Positions 30,371 to 39,916 of a stretch of 64,000 nt of DNA are shown here, in pieces. Position numbers and translations under genes: made by a program. Source of the DNA: Porphyromonas pasteri (GTDB lineage Bacteria > Bacteroidota > Bacteroidia > Bacteroidales > Porphyromonadaceae). The notes under the pieces are model-generated. The model had not been told where the DNA came from and ran no database searches. It saw only the letters and a program-made list of their open reading frames with translations. The stretch lies in NCBI RefSeq assembly GCF_014647755.1, contig NZ_BMPU01000001.1:1-64000 (forward strand), written 5' to 3'. The stretch's first letter is position 1. Each line of letters starts with the position of its first letter.

Positions 30371-32581
30371 ATGAAGAAACTAAATCTTTGGATTAGCGCA
30401 GTCTTTGTGCTATTGACCAGTGTGGCTTGTAGTCACGAATCGGATCTGGGCCAGATCCGACAGGACGAATCTCAAAAGAGTGGAATCAATTTTGAGCTTT
30501 CGGGCGTATTAGAGCCAAAGTTTGGCGCTGACTTTAGCGATACGGAGACGTTTAAAGCTCTTGATGTCTATCAAAAGGGAACAGATCATGATGCTCCTCT
30601 CTCTTTTTCTATTGACATCGAGAAGTATAAAGATGTGAAGATGCATCTCTTCCTTCGTAAAGTCGGAGGACAAGCGATCACAACAGTGTTTGCCCCCGTT
30701 AAGCTTGCAAAGAGCTCTGACGGAGGATATACGATGACGATCCAGGTAAAGAATTTGACTGCTCAAGGAAGTGAAAGTTTCGCTACCGGAGAGTGGTATG
30801 TAGCTGGTTTTTGGGGCGGTGGATCCCAAGAAGAGCAGGCTACAGTAGAGAAAGATCGCCTCGCCCATAAGGTGGCGGTTGTGGCACCGATTAGCCCGAA
30901 TAATATTGGGGATGCCGTCTCTATGGACATTCCTCTTGGGTTCTCTTGGACGCGACTTACTCAAGTCACTGAGAATGGTGCGCTTCGCCTCGAGAACCGT
31001 AATCTTAAGATACGTCCAATGGGGGTATTGCTGTCTGTCATCTTGGAAAATCGAACAAAATATACTGCTGACATAGTGGCTCTAGACAAGGAGATGACTG
31101 GTGTGTCTTCAGGTGGTCGCTTTGATTTCACGGGAGTGACGGATAACGATCTCCGACAAGGAGAGTTCCCCGCTTTTCGTCCTGCTGTTACGGATAATAC
31201 GAATAATGAATCCGTAAAGGTTTTACCTGAGAAGCTTCAGATCCCTTCTGGAGCAAAAACCGATAAGCCTCTATACTTGTGGCTGATGCCTACGGCTTCT
31301 TCCCAAAGCCAGTCGCAGGGTCCTATGGATGTGACGTTCACTTTTATAAGTTCGGAGCGTACTACCACGGACAGTGATTTGGACCCCAGGGATCAGTTTA
31401 GTCAGAATGGTGTTGGACGCTTCAATGACCGCTATGTTATAGATCTATCGTTTAAGAAGAGACCTGAAAATTCTGTCTACTTTATCAAGAAGCTTAAGGT
31501 GCAATCATCGTTGATGATTACAGAGTATTTCATCAATCGATATGATGTTAAATCGCCGACTGGTGTGCAGCACTACCTTCGTCATCCTCTATTCTTCGGA
31601 TTTGTGGAGTTGTACAACCCCAATCTGGATCCGGTCTCATTGGAGAACTATGCACTGGCTCGTATATCTAATCTACGTCGTTATTTCTCGGACGGTAGAT
31701 TGGGTAAAAACTACTCCTTCATGCATCCGTTTGGTCGTGAAAGATATAATACATGGGAATCAGGCGGTTTCCATGGGGATCCTAAGGGTAGGGCTGACAG
31801 AAATGCAGACAATCTAACGTGGTCTAATAGAGCTTTGCTTATTTCCCTCCAGCTGCAGGATGGACAGATTAGTAGCTTCCAGCCTAATAGCTTAGGTTTC
31901 AAAAGTAGCTTGGAGAATAATGGGAATGGTATAGTAAAGGAGCTTTATCCTGATCCCACTAATGATAGTCGAACCGAACGAGTGCGCTTCCTTAAGGGAG
32001 GGCTTACATCTGGGAAGGCAATGCTTTCTGGGGGTAAGACGATGCTGTTGCTCGGGAATGCTTTCCTTGAATCAGGTGATCCATCGGATATACCATCCTA
32101 TTGGTATCAAGATCGCTGGGGGAATAGGGGTTATTATACTCCCGAGTATAAACTTGCGACGGCTGACTGGAATAGAATCAAGAATTCCGATGAATGTGAG
32201 ATAATCGTCGCTTTGGATAACTACACGGATAAGAATGAGTATACTCATAGTAAGGGTGCCGGAGTGATGAACCTGAACTATAGCGATGCTCTCTTCCTCG
32301 TGCAGAAGCATTCAAAAGATGGCAGTCGTAGAAGGATTGTGGATGCAACAAGCTCCAATCCGTTTGCTCGAGTTAATAACTGGACTGATTTTGTGCGTTA
32401 TGTAACTTTGACTACGGATGATCCCAATAACTCAGGTGCTCCACACTTCAGAGTGCGCACTGTAGCTCAGCATATGCCTGAATTCTTAAACTTTTCTTAC
32501 CAACAGTGGTATGCAGAGAAGTTTACAGGTGCAATCCCAAGTAAAGCTTCTCCTGGGCACCGAAGTGCTAAGGACTTCTAA
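30371..32581 (+). CDS. Large surface lipoprotein with a lamin-tail-like (LTD) domain
   Basis: A 736-aa protein with the lipobox LTSVAC (C20 from ATG 30371). Residues 30-370 are beta-rich, as in Bacteroidota fimbrial or surface lipoproteins. From about residue 382, SSLMITEYF followed by FFGFVELYNPNLDPVSLENY matches the start of an LTD fold, which mediates protein or nucleic-acid contacts on secreted proteins. The layout resembles DUF4876-type lipoproteins, but that call is tentative. ATG 30371 follows GAGGAAATTT; an alternative ATG lies at 30359. GC is visibly lower than in neighbouring genes, suggesting later acquisition. The preceding 51-aa ORF is probably cotranscribed. Confidence 0.7.
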   Translation: MKKLNLWISAVFVLLTSVACSHESDLGQIRQDESQKSGINFELSGVLEPKFGADFSDTETFKALDVYQKGTDHDAPLSFSIDIEKYKDVKMHLFLRKVGGQAITTVFAPVKLAKSSDGGYTMTIQVKNLTAQGSESFATGEWYVAGFWGGGSQEEQATVEKDRLAHKVAVVAPISPNNIGDAVSMDIPLGFSWTRLTQVTENGALRLENRNLKIRPMGVLLSVILENRTKYTADIVALDKEMTGVSSGGRFDFTGVTDNDLRQGEFPAFRPAVTDNTNNESVKVLPEKLQIPSGAKTDKPLYLWLMPTASSQSQSQGPMDVTFTFISSERTTTDSDLDPRDQFSQNGVGRFNDRYVIDLSFKKRPENSVYFIKKLKVQSSLMITEYFINRYDVKSPTGVQHYLRHPLFFGFVELYNPNLDPVSLENYALARISNLRRYFSDGRLGKNYSFMHPFGRERYNTWESGGFHGDPKGRADRNADNLTWSNRALLISLQLQDGQISSFQPNSLGFKSSLENNGNGIVKELYPDPTNDSRTERVRFLKGGLTSGKAMLSGGKTMLLLGNAFLESGDPSDIPSYWYQDRWGNRGYYTPEYKLATADWNRIKNSDECEIIVALDNYTDKNEYTHSKGAGVMNLNYSDALFLVQKHSKDGSRRRIVDATSSNPFARVNNWTDFVRYVTLTTDDPNNSGAPHFRVRTVAQHMPEFLNFSYQQWYAEKFTGAIPSKASPGHRSAKDF

Positions 32582-32648
32582 GGGTTCTCTCTGATATTTG
32601 TTATCTCTATCTCTGGTATAGAGCTTAGCTTTATCAGTAAGGAATATA

Positions 32649-32688
32649 AGGGAGGCGACTTACTCTTAAGTGGGTAAGTCGCCTCCCT
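32649..32688 (+). terminator. Terminator after the LTD lipoprotein gene
   Basis: Perfect 15-bp stem AGGGAGGCGACTTAC (32649-32663) / GTAAGTCGCCTCCCT (32674-32688) with a 10-nt loop, followed by ATTTATT. Confidence 0.85.
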
Positions 32689-33050
32689 ATTTATTAATTA
32701 GCCATCGGGGCTGTCCCCATCTGAGCTCACTCGCCCATGCCTATGTTGGGATTAAGTAGTCTTGCGATCTCTGTATTGTCTTTTCTTGAGGATGCTGCCA
32801 TATTCACAACGATTATCGTGTAGAGCATCTCAAGCTAATTCGTAATCTTGCCCTCTGAATTTTCGGCTCGAGTGGAGATACTCTTTTGGGGTAAAGAATG
32901 TTGCTACATGGATGTCAATAATTCGATATACTGTAGGGAGTTGCGAGCATTTTTATTAGAAAGTTCAGGGGCTTCGGTGAGCGAAAACAATGATATTCAC
33001 TATCTTTACACCTTACAGATATTATATACATAGCATAAGTATTGACAACG
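32689..33050. other. Intergenic region upstream of nspC
   Basis: No convincing gene. An open frame at 32848-33033 has no family features. A near-consensus -7 box, TATCTTTA, lies at 33001-33008 with the nspC ATG 43 bp further on. Confidence 0.5.
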
Positions 33051-34190
33051 ATGAATAAGACCTCCCTCCCTTCCCCCTGCTACATCCTCGAGGAAGACCT
33101 GCTTCGGCGGAACCTTACCCTCATCCGTGACGTAGCTCAGCGAGCGGGTGTGGAGATCATCTTGGCTTTCAAGGCCTATGCGCTCTGGAAGACCTTCCCG
33201 ATTATCCGCGAGTACGTCCCTCATAGCACGGCAAGCTCTATCTACGAAGCACAGCTGGCCTACGAGGAGATGGGCGCTAAGGCACATACCTTTAGCCCAG
33301 CCTACACTCGTGAGGAATTCCCCACCATCCTTCGCTACAGCTCGCACGTGACCTTCAATTCGCTGAGTCAGATCGAGCAGATGCGCCCTCTGATGCCGAC
33401 CGATGGGAGTGTGTCCTTCGGGCTGCGTGTCAACCCCGAGTACTCGGCGGTGGAGACCGACCTGTATAACCCCTGTGCCCCAGGCTCCCGCTTCGGTGTG
33501 CCTGCTGCGGAGCTGACGGAGCTCCCCGAGGGGATCGAGGGCTTCCACTTCCACTCGCTCTGTGAGGGGACTTCGGAGGATCTGGAGAAGACGCTACAGA
33601 TCATCGAGAAGAATTTCGGGCACTTCCTCCCTCGCCTCAAGTGGCTCAATATGGGTGGTGGCCATCTGATGACCCGTCGTGACTACGATGTCGAGCATCT
33701 GGTCAGCGTACTGCGCGCCTTCGGTGAGCGCCACCCCCACCTGCACCTCATCCTCGAGCCAGGTAGTGCCTTTGGCTGGCAGACGGGTTACCTCACCTCC
33801 TCGGTGGTGGATGTCGTGGAGCACCATGGGATCCGCACGGCGATCGTCGATGTGTCCTTCACCTGTCATATGCCTGACTGCCTCGAGATGCCCTACAAGC
33901 CCGCTATCCGTGGCGCTCGCACGATGGACGAATATCGCCCCGAGGCGCACAGCTACCGTATCGGCGGGAATAGCTGCCTGAGTGGTGACTTCATCGGCTA
34001 CTGGGAGTTCGACAAGCCCCTCGAGGTCGGTGATGAAGTGATCTTTGAGGATATGCTTCACTACACGACGGTGAAGACGACGATGTTCAACGGTATCTCC
34101 CATCCCAGCATCGCCCTGCGTCGCTGTGACGGCACGATCGAGATGCTGCGTGAGTACACGTATCAAGACTATAAGAGCCGCATGGACTAA
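33051..34190 (+). CDS. nspC: Carboxynorspermidine/carboxyspermidine decarboxylase
   Basis: A 379-aa fold-type III PLP enzyme that makes spermidine (or norspermidine) by decarboxylation. The PLP lysine is K41 in LAFKAYALWKTFP. GGGHLMTR and LEPGSAFGW bind the cofactor phosphate, and SFTCHMPDCLEMPY with GNSCLSGDF contains the active-site cysteine of the partner subunit. The length fits NspC rather than diaminopimelate decarboxylase. ATG 33051 is preferred to a TTG at 33042. ftsY follows after 36 bp; the two have no evident functional link. The partner dehydrogenase gene is not in the window. Confidence 0.92.
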   Translation: MNKTSLPSPCYILEEDLLRRNLTLIRDVAQRAGVEIILAFKAYALWKTFPIIREYVPHSTASSIYEAQLAYEEMGAKAHTFSPAYTREEFPTILRYSSHVTFNSLSQIEQMRPLMPTDGSVSFGLRVNPEYSAVETDLYNPCAPGSRFGVPAAELTELPEGIEGFHFHSLCEGTSEDLEKTLQIIEKNFGHFLPRLKWLNMGGGHLMTRRDYDVEHLVSVLRAFGERHPHLHLILEPGSAFGWQTGYLTSSVVDVVEHHGIRTAIVDVSFTCHMPDCLEMPYKPAIRGARTMDEYRPEAHSYRIGGNSCLSGDFIGYWEFDKPLEVGDEVIFEDMLHYTTVKTTMFNGISHPSIALRRCDGTIEMLREYTYQDYKSRMD

Positions 34191-34226
34191 GTCCGTATGC
34201 GGTACTAAGAAACTACATAGAGAATC

Positions 34227-35180
34227 ATGGGACTATTCGGACTCTTCTCTAAGAAGAAAAAAGAGACGCTTGACGAAGGGCTCTCTAAGACTAAGGAGAA
34301 TGTCTTCTCCAAGCTCGCACGTGCTGTCGCCGGGCGTAGCACCGTCGATGACTCCGTGCTCGATGAGCTGGAGGATGTCCTCGTGACCAGCGACGTCGGC
34401 GTAGAGACGACCCTGAAGATCATCCGCCGTATCGAGGAGCGTGTAGCACGTGACAAGTATGTCTCCACCTCGGAGCTTACGGGTATCCTGCGTAGCGAGA
34501 TCGCTTCGCTCCTCACGGAGAACGGCTCTACTGACGGCGAGAGCTTCGCCCTGCCCGCAGGTAAGAAGCCCTATGTCATCATGGTCGTCGGGGTCAATGG
34601 CGTGGGGAAGACCACGACCATCGGTAAGCTCGCCTATCAGTTCAAGCAACAGGGCTACTCGGTGATGCTCGGCGCAGGGGATACCTTCCGTGCTGCCGCT
34701 ATCGAGCAGCTCGATATCTGGGCTAAGCGCGTCGATGTACCCATCATTCGTCAGCACATGTCGGCTGATCCCGCTTCGGTCGCCTTCGATACGCTGAGTG
34801 CCGCAGTGAAGGCCGGTACAGATGTCGTGATCATCGACACCGCAGGCCGTCTGCACAACAAGGTCGGGCTGATGAACGAGCTGACGAAGATCCGTCGCGT
34901 GATGCAGAAGGTCGTACCTGATGCTCCTGATGAAGTACTCCTCGTACTCGACGGCTCGACGGGGCAGAACGCCTTCGAGCAGGCCAAGCAGTTCACCGCT
35001 GCTACCGAGGTCAATGCGCTGGCGATCACCAAGCTCGATGGCACGGCCAAGGGCGGTGTGGTCATCGGTATCTCTGACCAGTTTAAGATCCCCGTAAAAT
35101 ATATCGGGCTGGGGGAAGGTATAGAAGACCTCCAGCTCTTCAGAAAGAAAGAATTTGTTGACTCCCTATTCGGAGAATGA
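34227..35180 (+). CDS. ftsY: Signal-recognition-particle receptor FtsY
   Basis: A 317-aa SRP GTPase that docks ribosome-SRP complexes at the inner membrane. It has a short Lys/Phe-rich N-terminus (MGLFGLFSKKKKE), an N domain of helices, then the G domain with GVNGVGKTTTIGKLAYQ (about 122-138), DTFRAAAIEQL, DTAGRLHNK and TKLDGTAKGG. The long acidic A domain of E. coli FtsY is absent, as in many Bacteroidota. Its stop overlaps the rimO start by 4 bp (ATGA). Confidence 0.96.
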   Translation: MGLFGLFSKKKKETLDEGLSKTKENVFSKLARAVAGRSTVDDSVLDELEDVLVTSDVGVETTLKIIRRIEERVARDKYVSTSELTGILRSEIASLLTENGSTDGESFALPAGKKPYVIMVVGVNGVGKTTTIGKLAYQFKQQGYSVMLGAGDTFRAAAIEQLDIWAKRVDVPIIRQHMSADPASVAFDTLSAAVKAGTDVVIIDTAGRLHNKVGLMNELTKIRRVMQKVVPDAPDEVLLVLDGSTGQNAFEQAKQFTAATEVNALAITKLDGTAKGGVVIGISDQFKIPVKYIGLGEGIEDLQLFRKKEFVDSLFGE

Positions 35181-36484
35181 GAAAGAACCAAGTAGATGTA
35201 ATTACCCTGGGGTGCTCCAAGAATCTTGTCGACTCTGAGCAGCTCATCCGCCAGTTCCTGGCAAACGGCTATGTCGTGCACCACAACTCCGGTGCCGTCA
35301 ATGGCGAGATCGTCGTACTCAACACCTGTGGCTTCATCGGTGATGCGCAGGAGGAGTCTATCAATATGATCTTGAAGATGGTCGAGGCCAAGAAGACGGG
35401 CCGTATCGGGCAGGTCTATGTCATGGGCTGTCTGACGGAGCGCTTCATGGATGAGCTCAAGGCTGAGATCCCCGAGGTGGACGGCTACTATGGGAAGTTC
35501 AACTGGAAGAACCTCCTGACGGACTTAGGTAAGGCTTACCACAATGATCCGCTCGGGGGCAACCGTAGTATCACGACGCCCGCGCACTACGCTTATATGA
35601 AGATCTCCGAGGGGTGCAATCGTAGCTGCTCGTACTGCGCTATCCCCATCATCACGGGCAAGCATAAGTCTCGTCCGATGGAGGACCTCGTCACAGAGGC
35701 TCAGTCGCTCGTGGCTTCGGGTGTCAAGGAGATCCAGCTCATCGCTCAGGACCTGACCTTCTACGGGCTCGATATCTATAAGAAGAATAGCCTTGCCGAG
35801 CTCCTACAGCGTCTCTCCGACGTCGAGGGACTGGAGTGGCTTCGCCTGCACTATGCCTATCCCGCGGACTTCCCCCGTGAGATCCTCTCTGTGATGCGTG
35901 AGCGCGAGAATATCTGCAACTACCTCGATATCGCCCTCCAGCATATCAGCGACCCGATGCTCCGTGCTATGCGTCGCCGTGTGACGAAGGCCGAGACCTA
36001 TGACCTCCTGCGCTATATGCGTGAGGAAGTGCCAGGGATCCACCTGCGTACGACCCTTATGACGGGCCATCCAGGGGAGACAGAGCAGGACTTCGAGGAG
36101 CTCCTGCAGTTCGTCCGTGATATCCGCTTCGATCGTATGGGTGCCTTCGTCTACTCGCATGAGATGGGGACCTATGCCCACGAGACCTACGCTGATGATA
36201 TCCCTCTTGAGGTGAAGCAGGAGCGTATGGACCGCCTGATGTTGACTCAGGAAGAGATCGCAGCAGAGCTGAATGTGGCGAAGATCGGCCGCACCTTCAA
36301 GACGCTTATCGACCGCAATGAAGAGGAATACTTCGTCGGTCGTACCGAATATGATTCACCCGAGGTAGATCAAGAGGTCCTGATCTCGAAGCAGGATGCT
36401 CCCAACCTTCAGGTGGGAAACTTCTACCCTGTGGAGATCACCTCGGCAGATACCTTTGACCTATACGGCCAGCTGGCCCAGTAA
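35177..36484 (+). CDS. rimO: Ribosomal protein S12 methylthiotransferase RimO
   Basis: A 435-aa radical-SAM enzyme that methylthiolates Asp88 of ribosomal protein S12. The N-terminal UPF0004 domain binds one Fe-S cluster through cysteines in TLGCSKNLVDSE, LNTCGFIG and VMGCLTER. The radical-SAM cluster motif is CNRSCSYC (about 147-154). A C-terminal TRAM domain includes YDSPEVDQEVLI. The start overlaps ftsY, and a HU/LysM-type gene begins 3 bp after the stop, so the three are probably cotranslated. Confidence 0.95.
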   Translation: MRKNQVDVITLGCSKNLVDSEQLIRQFLANGYVVHHNSGAVNGEIVVLNTCGFIGDAQEESINMILKMVEAKKTGRIGQVYVMGCLTERFMDELKAEIPEVDGYYGKFNWKNLLTDLGKAYHNDPLGGNRSITTPAHYAYMKISEGCNRSCSYCAIPIITGKHKSRPMEDLVTEAQSLVASGVKEIQLIAQDLTFYGLDIYKKNSLAELLQRLSDVEGLEWLRLHYAYPADFPREILSVMRERENICNYLDIALQHISDPMLRAMRRRVTKAETYDLLRYMREEVPGIHLRTTLMTGHPGETEQDFEELLQFVRDIRFDRMGAFVYSHEMGTYAHETYADDIPLEVKQERMDRLMLTQEEIAAELNVAKIGRTFKTLIDRNEEEYFVGRTEYDSPEVDQEVLISKQDAPNLQVGNFYPVEITSADTFDLYGQLAQ

Positions 36485-36487
36485 GAG

Positions 36488-37864
36488 ATGCTACAGGAGG
36501 AACTTTGGTACGTACGCCTCGCGGAGCTCTCCGCTGTGCAGCTGGAGACTTCGCAGCAGCTCTGGCGCGCCCTCTGCCAGCAGGTAGAGCAGCGCCTCTT
36601 GTCGGGGCTGTCGCTGACCTTCCCCGAGATCGGGGAGTGGAAGCTCGAGGAGCATAGAGAGTATGTCGCCCGTACAGCTGACGGTAAGCAGTGGCTCATC
36701 CCGCCACGCTTGACGCTTGGGCTACGTCCAGTAGAAGATCGTGGCGTGACCAGCCTCTCTATCGATCTCCTACGTGATGCGCTCTCAGAGGCTACCCACG
36801 TCTCGGGCGAACAGGTCGCTACGTGGCTCCGTGCTATCCCCACGCTCTGGCGAGCGCTCTATGATGAGGGCATTCAGATCGTCTGGGCAGGCCTTGGGAG
36901 CTTTACGCCGATCACTTCGGAGTCGGGCGAGCGGAGAGGCTATCGCTTCCTCCCATCTGAGGCGCTCTGTGCGGCGCTGAATAAGCCCTTCAGTATGTTT
37001 GCACCCGTAGAGGTCGCCCCGTCTTCTTCGAGCCCTGATCTGGAGCTTCGTGAGATCGACCAGCTGGATCAGCTGACGAAGGTCAAGCCTATCGAGGTGC
37101 TCTTTGCCTCTCGTGAGCCTATTCAGGAGGAGGTAGCTACACCTCCCGTAGTCGAGGAGGTGGTAGAGCCTGTGGTGACAGAAGAGCCGCAGCAGCCCGA
37201 GTCACCAGCAGCTGTCGAGGAAGAAATCCTCCCAGCTCCCGCAGATGAAGTTCCTATCGTAGCGCCTCAGCCCGCTCCTTCTATCGCAGTGACGGCGCCC
37301 GTAGAGGAAGATCCCTTCATTGACCAAGAGGCCCATCCCCGCATGCTGGTATGGATATTCGTAGCGCTGGGTATAGCGATGGCTTTCTGTCTCTTCATCT
37401 ATCTCCTCTCTATACAGCCCGAGCTGGAGATGAAGGATAAGGCTTCCGCTGCGGTGGAGGCTGTACAGCCCAGTCCTACTCCAGCCGTGCCCGCTGTACC
37501 TGCACAGACCCTTGACGAGACTGACACTCTACAGACGACTTCTATCGCGACTCAAGAGGGGGCTACCTCATCCGTAGCACCTTCTGAAGCTGTTGTTTCT
37601 ACCGCCTCGTCACAGGCTGAGACCATCGAGCGTGTGCGCCTCCGTCCAGGGGATCGCCTCTCCCGCTTGGCACTGAAAAAGTATGGGAATAAGGCCTTCT
37701 GGGTCTACATCTACGAGGAGAATAGAGCCCAGCTCAAGGACCCCGATAATATCCCTGTAGGAGCGGTCATAACGCTGCCCGCAGCCTCTAAGTATCAGAT
37801 AAATGCAGGAGATACGAATTCAATCAACCGGGCGTTGGTACTACAGCGCTCTTTACATCGGTAG
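36488..37864 (+). CDS. HU-like domains joined to a membrane helix and LysM
   Basis: A 458-aa protein of mixed architecture. The N-terminal part holds two stretches that resemble Bacteroidota HU/IHF-type domains: LTFPEIGEWKLEEHREYVAR with LIPPRLTLGLRP (about 40-80), and VWAGLGSF with NKPFSMFAPVEV (about 136-179). A long Pro/Glu/Val-rich linker (about 180-280) follows, then one membrane helix (about 285-307, VWIFVALGIAMAFCLFIYLL). After a second linker comes a C-terminal LysM-like domain (about 381-434, LRPGDRLSRLALKKYGNKAF). The N-terminus is probably cytoplasmic and the LysM periplasmic. Its place after rimO is, as I recall, conserved in the order. DNA binding is an inference from the fold only. 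Confidence 0.75.
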   Translation: MLQEELWYVRLAELSAVQLETSQQLWRALCQQVEQRLLSGLSLTFPEIGEWKLEEHREYVARTADGKQWLIPPRLTLGLRPVEDRGVTSLSIDLLRDALSEATHVSGEQVATWLRAIPTLWRALYDEGIQIVWAGLGSFTPITSESGERRGYRFLPSEALCAALNKPFSMFAPVEVAPSSSSPDLELREIDQLDQLTKVKPIEVLFASREPIQEEVATPPVVEEVVEPVVTEEPQQPESPAAVEEEILPAPADEVPIVAPQPAPSIAVTAPVEEDPFIDQEAHPRMLVWIFVALGIAMAFCLFIYLLSIQPELEMKDKASAAVEAVQPSPTPAVPAVPAQTLDETDTLQTTSIATQEGATSSVAPSEAVVSTASSQAETIERVRLRPGDRLSRLALKKYGNKAFWVYIYEENRAQLKDPDNIPVGAVITLPAASKYQINAGDTNSINRALVLQRSLHR

Positions 37865-37919
37865 ATGAGGCGTATCGCATAGCATATTTTAGATAGACAG
37901 ATAAACGTAATAGAACCAT

Positions 37920-38912
37920 ATGGAATCCGTAGACATCCGCGCACTCACCGCCGAGATTGAGCGCCGTAGCCACCTTATTGAATCCCTGCGTACAGGTATG
38001 CATCAGGCGATCGTGGGGCAGAGCCACCTGATCGACTCGCTGCTCATCGGCCTCCTCTCTGGGGGGCATATCCTCCTCGAAGGGCTCCCAGGGCTGGCCA
38101 AGACCTTGGCGATCAAGACGCTCTCGCAGCTTATCAGCGCTGACTACAAGCGTATCCAGTTCACTCCAGACCTCCTGCCTGCTGACGTCGTGGGTACCCT
38201 GATGTACAGCCAGAAGCAAGAGGACTTCTCCGTGAAGAAGGGACCTATCTTCTCTAACTTCATCCTCGCGGACGAAATCAACCGTGCCCCAGCTAAGGTG
38301 CAGAGCGCCCTGCTTGAGGCCATGCAGGAGCATCAGGTGACCATCGGTGATGAGACCTTCAAGCTCCCCAATCCCTTCCTCGTTATGGCGACGCAGAACC
38401 CCATCGAGCAGGAAGGTACTTACCCCCTCCCCGAAGCTCAGGTAGACCGCTTTATGCTCAAGGTCCTGATCTCTTACCCTAAGAAGGAGGAAGAGGCTCA
38501 GATCATCCGCCAGCAGATTCGCCCCGAGAGTCAGCAGATCCGCCCCGTCGTCAGTATCGCCGACATCCTGGAGCTGCGTCGTCTGGCAGCTGAGGTCTAC
38601 ATCGATGAGAAGATCGAGCGCTACATCGTGGATATCGTCTTCGCTACGCGTCAGCCCGCTGACTATGGACTGGAGAACTTCAAGTCGTTCATCTCCTTCG
38701 GTGCTTCACCCCGTGCTTCGATCAATCTGGCATTGGCTGCCCGCTCCTATGCCCTCATGAAGGGGCGTGGCTATGTCATCCCCGAGGATGTCCGTGCCGT
38801 GTGCTATGATGTGCTGCGCCACCGTATCGGACTCTCCTATGAGGCCGAAGCCCAGGATCTCACCTCTGATGAGCTCATCAAGGAGATCCTGAATCGTGTC
38901 GAGGTACCTTAG
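37920..38912 (+). CDS. MoxR-family AAA+ ATPase
   Basis: A 330-aa chaperone-like ATPase. Walker A is EGLPGLAKTLAIK (about 54-66) and Walker B ILADEINRAPAKVQSALLEA. Sensor 1 is ATQNPIEQEGTYPLPEAQVD. MoxR proteins work with VWA proteins in metal insertion or assembly, and here the gene heads a MoxR-DUF58-BatA-E cluster. A 109-bp gap with a hairpin separates it from the DUF58 gene. Confidence 0.93.
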   Translation: MESVDIRALTAEIERRSHLIESLRTGMHQAIVGQSHLIDSLLIGLLSGGHILLEGLPGLAKTLAIKTLSQLISADYKRIQFTPDLLPADVVGTLMYSQKQEDFSVKKGPIFSNFILADEINRAPAKVQSALLEAMQEHQVTIGDETFKLPNPFLVMATQNPIEQEGTYPLPEAQVDRFMLKVLISYPKKEEEAQIIRQQIRPESQQIRPVVSIADILELRRLAAEVYIDEKIERYIVDIVFATRQPADYGLENFKSFISFGASPRASINLALAARSYALMKGRGYVIPEDVRAVCYDVLRHRIGLSYEAEAQDLTSDELIKEILNRVEVP

Positions 38913-38959
38913 TCGGCAGTGAGCGGGGCTTCCCTTCTTTGAGGAAGCTCCATAGCCGA
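38913..38959 (+). terminator. Hairpin between moxR and the DUF58 gene
   Basis: Nested stems TCGGC (38913-38917) / GCCGA (38955-38959) and GGGGCTTCC (38925-38933) / GGAAGCTCC (38943-38951), the latter with one G-U pair. No U tract follows. It may cause partial termination within the cluster. Confidence 0.4.
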
Positions 38960-39021
38960 TGTGCTCCTATACCATAAATATGGTGGTGTAGGGGAGTGAC
39001 GAACTTAGCACGATAAGTAGC

Positions 39022-39909
39022 ATGATGAAATCCAAACTTCAGCCCTCCGACCTCCTACGCAAGGTACGCCGCATCGAGATTAAGGCCCGTGGCCTCTCGG
39101 AGCAGGTCTTTGCGGGGCAGTACCAGTCCGCCTTCCGTGGACGAGGTATGGCCTTTAGCGAGGTCCGTGGCTATCAGATAGGCGATGACGTGCGTGACCT
39201 GGACTGGAATGTCACGGCACGCTATGCTCACCCCTTCGTCAAGGTCTTTGAGGAGGAGCGTGAGCTGACCGTGATGCTCCTGGTCGATATGACGGGGAGT
39301 ACAGACTTTGGTACCCGCGTCGAGACCAAGCGCGAGCTCAATGCCGAGATCGCAGCGACCCTGGCCTTCTCCGCGATACAGAATAACGACAAGGTCGGTG
39401 CGATCTTCTTCACCGACCAAGTCGAGCTCTTCATCCCTGCGAGAAGTGGGCGCAAGCATATCCTCTATCTGATACGTGAGCTCTTGAGCTTCGAGCCGCA
39501 GCGCCGTGCTACGGACCTCAATGTGCCTCTGAAGTATCTCAATCAGCTTATCAAGCGCCGCTGTACGGCCTTCCTCATCTCCGACTTCTATCACTGGGGC
39601 GAGGACTATCGTCAGACGCTCTCCCTCACAGCTCGCCGCCACGACCTCGTGGCTATCCGTACCTATGACGAAGGGGCTCTGGAGCTTCCACGTATGGGAC
39701 TCCTCCGCCTCTACGATGCGGAGACGGGGCAGGAGCGCTGGGTCGATACCTCTTCGCGTCGAGTGGCTCGTATCTATGCCGAGCGTGTGCGTGAGCAGGA
39801 AGAGACCTTCCGCAACCATTGCCTTCGCTCGGGGGTCGACCATATCGAGGTCGCTACCGACGGAGACTATGTGCCTGAGCTGATCAAACTATTTGGACGT
39901 AGATCCTAA
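39022..39909 (+). CDS. DUF58 domain protein of the Bat cluster
   Basis: A 295-aa protein. The DUF58 signature is FSEVRGYQIGDDVRDLDWNV followed by TARYAHPFVKVFEEERE (about 45-82). A VWA-like fold follows with VMLLVDMTGSTDFGT, in which the MIDAS pattern DMTGS is kept. It is cytoplasmic with no membrane helix. DUF58 proteins always accompany MoxR ATPases. The next start is 7 bp after the stop. Confidence 0.9.
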   Translation: MMKSKLQPSDLLRKVRRIEIKARGLSEQVFAGQYQSAFRGRGMAFSEVRGYQIGDDVRDLDWNVTARYAHPFVKVFEEERELTVMLLVDMTGSTDFGTRVETKRELNAEIAATLAFSAIQNNDKVGAIFFTDQVELFIPARSGRKHILYLIRELLSFEPQRRATDLNVPLKYLNQLIKRRCTAFLISDFYHWGEDYRQTLSLTARRHDLVAIRTYDEGALELPRMGLLRLYDAETGQERWVDTSSRRVARIYAERVREQEETFRNHCLRSGVDHIEVATDGDYVPELIKLFGRRS

Positions 39910-39916
39910 CCCAACC

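Noticed and set aside
32848-33033. 61-aa frame before nspC
   Set aside because: It contains the likely nspC -7 box and has no recognisable features; presumed chance ORF.
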